Shown here one piece after another: positions 57,564 through 64,000 of a stretch of 64,000 nucleotides of DNA (positions within the stretch are counted from its first letter, which is position 1; each line of letters starts with the position of its first letter). The notes under the pieces were generated by a model. It searched no databases. It worked only from the letters and a program-made list of their open reading frames with translations, and was not told the origin of the DNA. The position numbers were made by a program, and so were the translations under genes. This DNA comes from Daucus carota subsp. sativus. Taxonomy: Eukaryota; Streptophyta; Magnoliopsida; Apiales; Apiaceae. The DNA lies in the NCBI RefSeq assembly GCF_001625215.2, contig NC_030385.2, positions 42,433,598 to 42,497,597 on the forward strand. The letters run 5' to 3'.

Positions 57564-60500
57564 ATGGCAGCAGCCATCGCTTCACTATGCTTCTCCGCAT
57601 TGACCAGTCAATCTGCTTCCGAGAGAAAGCTCTCTGCTCCGTCTCTGATCTCTAATTTCGATGCGTCTCGTCTCCGGTCAAGTCACGATTCTGTCGCGGT
57701 TCGTGTTTCGCAGAGTTCTAGTTCGGCGCGATTCGTTGTTCGTTGCATGGCTTCGGCTTCTACAGGTAGTTGATTAATGATGTGAAGTTAGGTTTGTTCG
57801 TATTGCGTGATCTAGTTGATTGATATATGTAATGTATGTTTAGTTTAGCGGATTTTAGATTTTTAAGTTATCGGTTGCGTTTCTGTTATGATAGTGATAT
57901 TAAAATGTATTATGTGTTCTAGGTAGTTGATTAATGATGTGAAGTTAGTTTTTACATATTGCGTGATCTAGTTGATTGATATATATGTATGTATGTTTAG
58001 TTTAGTGGATTTTAGATTTTTATGTCACCGGTCGCATCTATATTATGATAGTGAAATTAGAATGTATTATGTATTCTAGGTTTAGTTTCGGTACTATAGG
58101 TTTACTCAGCGTTTAGAGCAATATTGCTATTATGGTGTGCTTGTTTGTTTTTGAAGTGAATCTTTGTGTTGCTTTTACAATGTAGATTTAGTTTGGAATC
58201 TCGTATAGCATTTATGTTTTGATTGCAAACCTGAAATGAATTTTAGGTTTAATTGTAGCTTAATTTTAATACTATGGATCACAAAAATACCCTATGCGTG
58301 ATAACTTGTAGAAAGAATGATAATGATATAAAAACGATAATAACTGAAGTAAGGTGGATGAACCGCCAACACTCACTAAGCCAAGGATTTCCCGATTGTA
58401 GAAGGGACAAAAGTCACATATCACAAATTCATAATACAAAGAAGAGACCCAATTAAATAAGTTCCATAATCAAGTCTAAGATAATTCGTTGAGTTACAAT
58501 ACTCTCGACAAAACATATATAAGACGTATAAACCCTAATTAGATAAAGTAATGGATCATGGTCAGGCTTATCATAAATAACATAGCATTTATAAACTACT
58601 ACCCTACATATATAACATAATAATATAAAACATATAGGTAGATATGTTTTTTATCTTTAAATGGAACAGATTACAACATAACTAATAACACATACATTAA
58701 TTCTTTATTTTTGATATGAGTTCTGTAAAAGAGAAGAACAATGCAAGACTGAAGTGGAAAGAATAAAGAATATCTGCTCTCCTTAAAGAACGGTTGAGGT
58801 GCAAAATCTTCGAAAACTCACTAGCAAGCAAAAGAGATGGAACTGAGTATTTTGGAATGATAAACTGAATACGATCAACCTCAGCAAAATCACCAATTAT
58901 TCTATACTCCTTAGCAATTTGGGCGGTTGTGGTTTGGTTTTCTGCTTGATCCTCACAACCAACTTGGATTTCCCTTTGCAACTCTAGATGGGGGTACTAG
59001 TCTTCCAACAACTAACTTGGATTTTCTTTTGAAATTTTAGATGGGTTATTTTTGCAATTCCAGATGGGGTACTAGTGAAGATGACATACTAATTGTTGCT
59101 TGTTTAATGTCTAGAAGCTGACGTACTAACTACTGCTCCTTAATGTCAAAACTAAACGTGTTGTTAACTTCACAGTGTTGCATCTTCAAATTATGCATTC
59201 AACACTTACCAAGTAAGAAATAAGCAACATCCATAGGCGAAATAAAACTGTAGATACGCGTCCAGAAGTAATCGGCACTAAACAAGCATGTGTTATTGTG
59301 ATTGACTTGTAAATAGAAAGATAATGATATTAAAAAGGTAATAAAGAAAGAACTTGGGTGGATGAACCGCAAAACATCCACAATCTTGAGGTTTCGGGTC
59401 ACATAAGATAGAAAATTAACAGATCAGAATCCTAAAAGACCCCATTCAATTTTTCAAAATATTTGATTGTGGGGATTACAATACTTATATTGGGTATACA
59501 AATCCTCATCAAAATTGGGAATACCAACCCTAATCTAATAGCCTAATGGATTATGACCTATCGACATTTGGGCTTATTATAAATAACCTCTATTTTATGA
59601 ACTATGAGCCCCACATTTAAAACCATATATCATATTTTTCTAATTAGTTACATAGTGGGACCCATCTAATTAGCGGGATTGGGATCATAATTGAAATGAA
59701 GGGGTGGATTAGAAATTATCTTAAATAACCTTAAAAGTAAGAACAAGGTATGTTTAATTGTGGACATGATTGGAAAGTGAAAAATTGAGATTAGTGGAAA
59801 ATTATAATATATGTGTTAATTATAACATGTATTATTGTATTAAATATGATTATCAAAGCGGGGTTGAGCATGTAGTACAATTGGTTGGTGGTCTGTGTCA
59901 CAACATCGGCAACCAGCGTTCGATTCCCAGTTTGGACATAATATTGGTATACTTGTTGTGGCACATGGATCCCAATCAATTAAATTACAAGCTCAACGCC
60001 ACCCCCCCCCCCCCCCCCCCCCCTCTTTTTTTTTTCTTTTGCATACTACCAATTCCTCATTAAGAAGCTGATGCAAACTATGTAATAAAAGAAACAGAAT
60101 CATTATAACTAATAATCTTGGATGACTGTGCTCATAAATTGACCATGTCAACTTTCAAGCCTTGAAGATTATATTGAGTAGCTAATGAGTATATGCAAAA
60201 TAAACCCCCAATATTCACAGAAAGATATGATAAATATAAGTTAAATTGTTTTTTGTGCACCTTACTGAGCTTAGTAAGGAAATGATTTTACAGTGTAAAA
60301 CAATTGTTTATATATTTTCTTACTGTTCTTAGTAGGTTCATAATAGCATATTACAACTTACTAAGGTCCCAACATATGAGTTGTTTCCCATTAATGTTGG
60401 ACAAGTTATGTGAGAAGAACAATGGACTAATAAAATTTCTATGTAATGATCTATATTTTTGACCAGTTGTAACTTTAATATTAGCTGATAGCATAAGTTT

Positions 60501-63018
60501 AAACAATAAAACTAGTTATGATTACACCATTTTCTGCATGGTCTGCCCTTTTTGTAGTGCTAAGTTTAAATTGTATATTGTCTGGTTGGGTTACATCTGA
60601 ATTTATGTAATGTCTTCAGATGTACCCACTGTGTCTGAAACAAAAGCCAATTTCCTCCAGGCCTATAAGCGACCAATTCCAAGTATTTATAATACTGTGC
60701 TGCAAGAGCTGATAGTGCAACAACATCTGACGAGGTATAAGAGGACGCACCGGTATGATGCAGTATTTGCTCTCGGTTTCGTGACTGTGTATGATAGACT
60801 CATGGAAGGATATCCAAGTGACGAGGATAAGGAGGCTATCTTCAGGGCATATATTAAGGCATTAAAAGAAGACCCGGAACAGTACAGGTCTGTCTACGAT
60901 TTCTTGATCATTTCTGTTATTCCCTTCTTTTCGCTCTTCCCCAAATTGTTGATATTCTTTTAAGCATGAGGCTAAGTGCTTATAATGTGGTTTGGTGGGT
61001 AATCAGAAGTAGCACTTGACTTTTTCCCCCTGTTTCCTAGAAAATTAAATTTAATACTAACTACGAGAATTCTTTGGGTTCTCATTTTCAAAGAAAATGT
61101 GAATGGAGGTTTACGCTCCAAGTATCTTACAAAAATTTTCTTAACTTTTTGTTGTTGATAGTGTCAACTCATGTTTAAAGTTATTATTAAGTCTATTCTA
61201 ATTCGCAACAGAGAATTGGATTCATAAAACTTCTTGTCTTGAACTTGTGATTGTTTTACATTTTTCTTCATAATTAAGGAGTCATCTGGTTCTCAACTTT
61301 GCGCTGTTAATATGTGTCACTCAGTTAGAATTCCAGTCTATTCTTATTGCTGACCTAGAAGTGGAATTTGTAAAGCTTCTTGACTTGAATTTGTGTACAT
61401 TTTTCGGCATAAATAGGGATTAGTCCAGGTAGCCGTATTTAAGCTGACAGTTAATTGTGAAGTTTGAACATGCTGTCTTCAATTAAAAGTTTCAGTATGC
61501 AAAATTTTTAAATGACATTTGTCTACAATATAATGAAGCCCAAATTAAATATCGCAGGAGCGATGCACAAAAACTTGAAGAATGGGCTCGTTCTCAGACC
61601 GCCAATACCCTGGTTGATTTTTCTACAAAAGAGGGGGATGTTGAAAGTATTTTGAAGGACATTTCTGAAAGAGCTAGGAGTAAAGAAAGTTTTAGCTACA
61701 GTCGTTTCTTTGCAATTGGCCTGTTCCGTCTTCTTGAGTTGGCAGATGCGACAGAACCTACCACTCTAGAAAAGGTATATATTTATTTGCTCTAAACTAT
61801 ATTGGGCGTCCAAGCTCTTATGGTTTTTATTGGATAACTGCTGATTAGGGATGACAATCTTATCCGACCCAATGGATACCTGATCCGTTTGGATTATGCG
61901 AACCCGGTATTTTTGGATTTGGATCTTTTTTTTCAGACCTGAAAGAGTTTGCATCGCCAGATCGGGTAGCTTGATGAGATATATTAATGAGATATTATAA
62001 ATATATAATATAATTTTATGAAAAGTAGTATATAAATTATATTATATTCTGATTTTTCACTATTCATTATCAAAATGGCATTAAGTTATTATTGTTATTT
62101 TTTTTCCCCGTATTAAACTCTTCTTTTTGTTTGAGTTGATATTTACTGGGTGCACTCATGTTTTGGTTACTCGAGGCACAAGATATATCACTTGTATAAT
62201 AACAACATGAATAAAAATTTGATTGGGGCATATCCCTAATCCCTCTACTAGTAAGACTATGGATCCACCCTCGGGGACATGATCTGCAATTTAACACCTA
62301 TGTTGAAATATCTCCATGTATGTTTATCTGGATATTTGACTTTTAATCGTTGTTGCAGCTATGTGCCGCTCTGAATATAGATAAAAGAAGTGTGGATCGT
62401 GACCTTGCTGTTTATCGTAACCTGCTTACAAAGTTAGTTCAAGCAAAAGAGCTCTTAAAGGAATACGTGGAGAGGTAACTTTCATATCCTTCCAAGTTTG
62501 TTTTAGTTACTTTACCTCATGTTACTATTTAACTTGCAATAATTTTCCAAGATTAAGATGTTAAACGCAAGAGCCTAATTTTTGGTCTTCACTTCTAATA
62601 TTCTATATAAAATAAGGAGTCGAGATGGCCTTATTGCTCAGAATACATCCTTTAATATTTCTTTAATTTTATCATATTCTTCTTTATAATGACCACCATG
62701 GTTTCCTATTCCTGCTTCGTTAGAAACAGGTGCCTTCATCTACCTGGTTTCGAAATGTTTGAATTGTTTATGTTTTGTGTTATTAGAATACTATTGCTTC
62801 AGCCAACTTTGATGCAGGCCTGTAGAGTGTATTCTACAGTTGTCACCAAGACACTTGACAACTTATATACAGCATATCTGTTTATTGAGAATTTCGCCTT
62901 ATTTACATGTTACTTGTCTTGCAGAGAGAAGAAAAAGGCGGAAGAAAGAACAGGACCGCAAACGGCCAATGAGGCTGTTGCAAATTGTTTGGGGGAGTAC
63001 CTGTACCTTGGATTATAG
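57564..63018 (+). CDS. THF1: protein THYLAKOID FORMATION 1, chloroplastic (THF1/Psb29)
   Basis: Plastid protein needed for thylakoid formation and photosystem II dynamics, in part by supporting FtsH protease; also reported as a partner of G-protein and coiled-coil immune receptors. Five exons: 57564-57765, 60620-60887, 61558-61774, 62359-62474, 62925-63018; phases close, 298 residues. Seen: Ser-rich transit peptide (1 to about 64, ending RFVVRCMAS), then DVPTVSETKANFLQAYKRPIPSIYN, LIVQQHLTRYKRTHRYDAVFALGFVTVYDRLM, a YIKALKEDPEQYRSDA block, SRFFAIGLFRLLELAD and a charged C-terminal coiled coil (LLKEYVEREKKKAEER). Intron 1 is nearly 2.9 kb and contains a duplication of the donor region, possible SINE sequence, a C22 tract and related repeats. 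From memory Arabidopsis THF1 is At2g20890, close to GAUT10. Confidence 0.96.
57764..58079. repeat. 157-bp tandem duplication at the THF1 exon 1/intron 1 border
   Basis: The sequence AGGTAGTTGATTAATGATGT begins at 57764, spanning the true exon 1 donor, and recurs at 57921. The second copy runs to about 58079, where another AGG follows. The copies remain clearly alignable, with scattered changes. It places a second CTAG/GTAGTTG donor-like site 157 bp into the intron. Confidence 0.9.
58290..59600. repeat. pair of diverged direct repeats in THF1 intron 1
   Basis: About 58290-58600 and 59300-59600 share an ordered set of motifs: GATAATGATAT, GGTGGATGAACCGC, a CCCAATT/CCCATTCAAT stretch, TTACAATACT, AACCCTAAT, AATGGATTATG or AATGGATCATG and CTTATCATAAATAAC or similar. 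They are direct and about 1 kb apart. They may be ends of an old, coding-less LTR-type element or two insertions of one dispersed repeat; boundaries are uncertain. Confidence 0.5.
59865..60031 (+). mobile_element. possible tRNA-derived SINE with poly-C/T tail
   Basis: A tRNA-like head has an A-box-like TAGTACAATTGG at 59873-59884 and a B-box-like GTTCGATTCC at 59918-59927, about 34 bases apart, the spacing expected for Pol III promoters of SINEs. A non-tRNA body follows, then a run of 22 C (60002-60023) and a T-rich tail. No flanking duplication was identified, so it could be a tRNA relic. It lies in THF1 intron 1, sense orientation. Confidence 0.5.
60002..60023. repeat. poly-C tract of 22 bases
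   Basis: Twenty-two C followed by T-rich sequence at the tail of the SINE-like unit in THF1 intron 1. Confidence 0.9.
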
Positions 63019-63777
63019 TTCCAGTTTTTACGTCCAGCTTGGTATTAGATATGTAAAGTGTAAGACCCTGCATACCTATCTTACAGTGATGGCGTTGGGG
63101 CCTCAAGGTTCAGTCAGCTTACATAACAGAGTTAAATTTTTGTTGTATAATTGCGATTATTTTATTCCAAAATGGTAATTTGTTTACAATCATTGTTGAC
63201 CACTGCCTGTTGTATCATGCTGTATCTATAAGTACGTCTATCAAAATTCTCATTTGCCTTTGGTATTTTTTCTTTACCAAGTGTCACAAATTTTTTCGTG
63301 TTTTTATTGTATAGTCCCTCACTCTTTCATGTTTAATTGTTGATCACTGGAAGACCATATGAACTTGAGAATAATTTCTTCCTTCCCATTTCAACTGCAT
63401 ACTCATTTTACTTGATTTTATTTACTGATTAAAACTACGACCTGAAAATTTACGATACTCCGGTCATGGATCGTAGGCCCAGCATCATCATCTCATCTCT
63501 AAATTGACATAATTCATATCTTATCATGAATTTTTAGTTATTTTCGATTTTAACCTAAAAAATACCTATTTTTTATGTAATAATTCATGAATTGACTTAA
63601 AATTCAAAATAAGTCGGAAGCTGATTTAAAATGAGGAGTTTGTAGAATATATTTTTTAGAACAACTTATCTCTTTTTACTAATTTTTTTAAATAAAAATT
63701 AATTTCATCACTCAAATAACTAATCTATCAATTTTTTTTATTATTATATTTTTATTAAGTCATAAATAAACTATAAT
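63019..63777. other. convergent spacer between THF1 and the receptor-kinase gene
   Basis: Both genes end here on opposite strands. Left part is THF1 3' untranslated region, the rest AT-rich flank. No other features seen. Confidence 0.55.
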
Positions 63778-64000
63778 TCATCTATCAAATTTAAGCTGAT
63801 TTTTCGGGTTCGGTGGCAAGTTCACCTCCGACATGCCTTCAAGGATTTGAACTACCTGACTCATTGTTGGTCTTGCTCTCTCATCATCCTGAATACACCA
63901 ACAAGCAACTCTACATAAATTTGTTACTTCTTCTATATCAGCATTCCTGTCTAACTTGGGGTCCAATAGACCAAGAACGTCGCCTCCATCGATCGTAACA
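63778..64000 (-). CDS. G-type lectin S-receptor-like serine/threonine kinase, 3' end (partial)
   Basis: Last 73 residues of a receptor-like kinase running off the right edge. Seen: the final kinase helix region with GGDVLGLLDPKLD, EEVTNLCRVACWCIQDDERARPTM and SQVVQILEGMSEVNLPP, followed by a short tail ending LKFDR. The CWCIQD and RPTMSQVVQILEG blocks match kinase subdomains X-XI of the S-domain class typified by Arabidopsis At2g19130. The extracellular lectin, membrane span and catalytic core lie outside the window. These kinases are plasma-membrane sensors; the ligand is unknown. Confidence 0.88.
   Translation of the reverse strand, partial: VTIDGGDVLGLLDPKLDRNADIEEVTNLCRVACWCIQDDERARPTMSQVVQILEGMSEVNLPPNPKNQLKFDR

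Noticed and set aside
61855-61985. GGGATGACAATCTTATCCGACCC-like sequence in a THF1 intron
   Set aside because: Resembles one end of a common dispersed repeat, but no second end or target duplication was found, so no element is reported.

Overview
The window is nuclear DNA of a flowering plant, most likely a eudicot. The genes are intron-rich with GT-AG splicing, the spacers are AT-rich, and there are plastid-targeted proteins (ABCI11, PSB27, THF1), plant-only families (GAUT, GT14, PPR, S-receptor-like kinase) and many MITEs. The species cannot be fixed from sequence alone. Exon models below were built by hand from splice sites, reading phase and recalled family alignments; where a model is given, all phases close.

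Layout, left to right. 1-4160: mostly non-coding, with a GA/CT microsatellite and a possible coding first exon running off the left edge. 4161-10815 (-): ABCI11/NAP14, a plastid ABC ATPase whose introns hold several MITEs. 11129-11887 (-): a weak candidate small gene. 13014-13523 (-): PSB27. 15497-15673 (-): an unrecognised 58-residue membrane protein. 16948-21634 (+): SCAMP. 22763-26679 (+): NAF1, the H/ACA snoRNP assembly factor. 28971-30651 (+): a GT14 Core-2/I-branching-type glycosyltransferase. 30827-30898 (-): tRNA-Asp(GUC). 31318-34227 (-): GAUT10-type galacturonosyltransferase. 35654-36756: a small LTR element (TRIM) nested in a MITE. 37070-38248 (+): F-box protein. 39566-40852 (+): PPR protein. 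42667-49372 (+): NDB1-type external NADPH dehydrogenase. 49807-50149 (-): small secreted LysM protein. 51327-52869 (-): VAP4-type MSP-domain protein. 53867-55903 (-): SmF. 57564-63018 (+): THF1/Psb29. 63778-64000 (-): 3' end of an S-domain receptor-like kinase.

This is a set of housekeeping genes, not an operon-like system. Themes are photosystem II care (PSB27, THF1), Golgi wall or glycoprotein glycosylation (GT14 and GAUT10, tail to tail) and RNP assembly (NAF1, SmF, both with a telo-box in the leader or promoter). From memory, PSB27, SCAMP, NAF1, GT14 and the PPR gene correspond to Arabidopsis loci in the At1g0351x-At1g0360x interval, and GAUT10 and THF1 to the At2g208xx interval, so the block appears to keep ancestral order.

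No undescribed multi-gene system was found. The most interesting material is mobile: three fold-back elements sharing G(A/G)GTTAA termini and 9-10 bp target duplications, one of which appears to carry captured gene-like DNA; an hAT MITE filled with AAGCGG motifs; a TRIM inside a Tourist-like MITE; a candidate tRNA-derived SINE; and unusually long G/C homopolymers.
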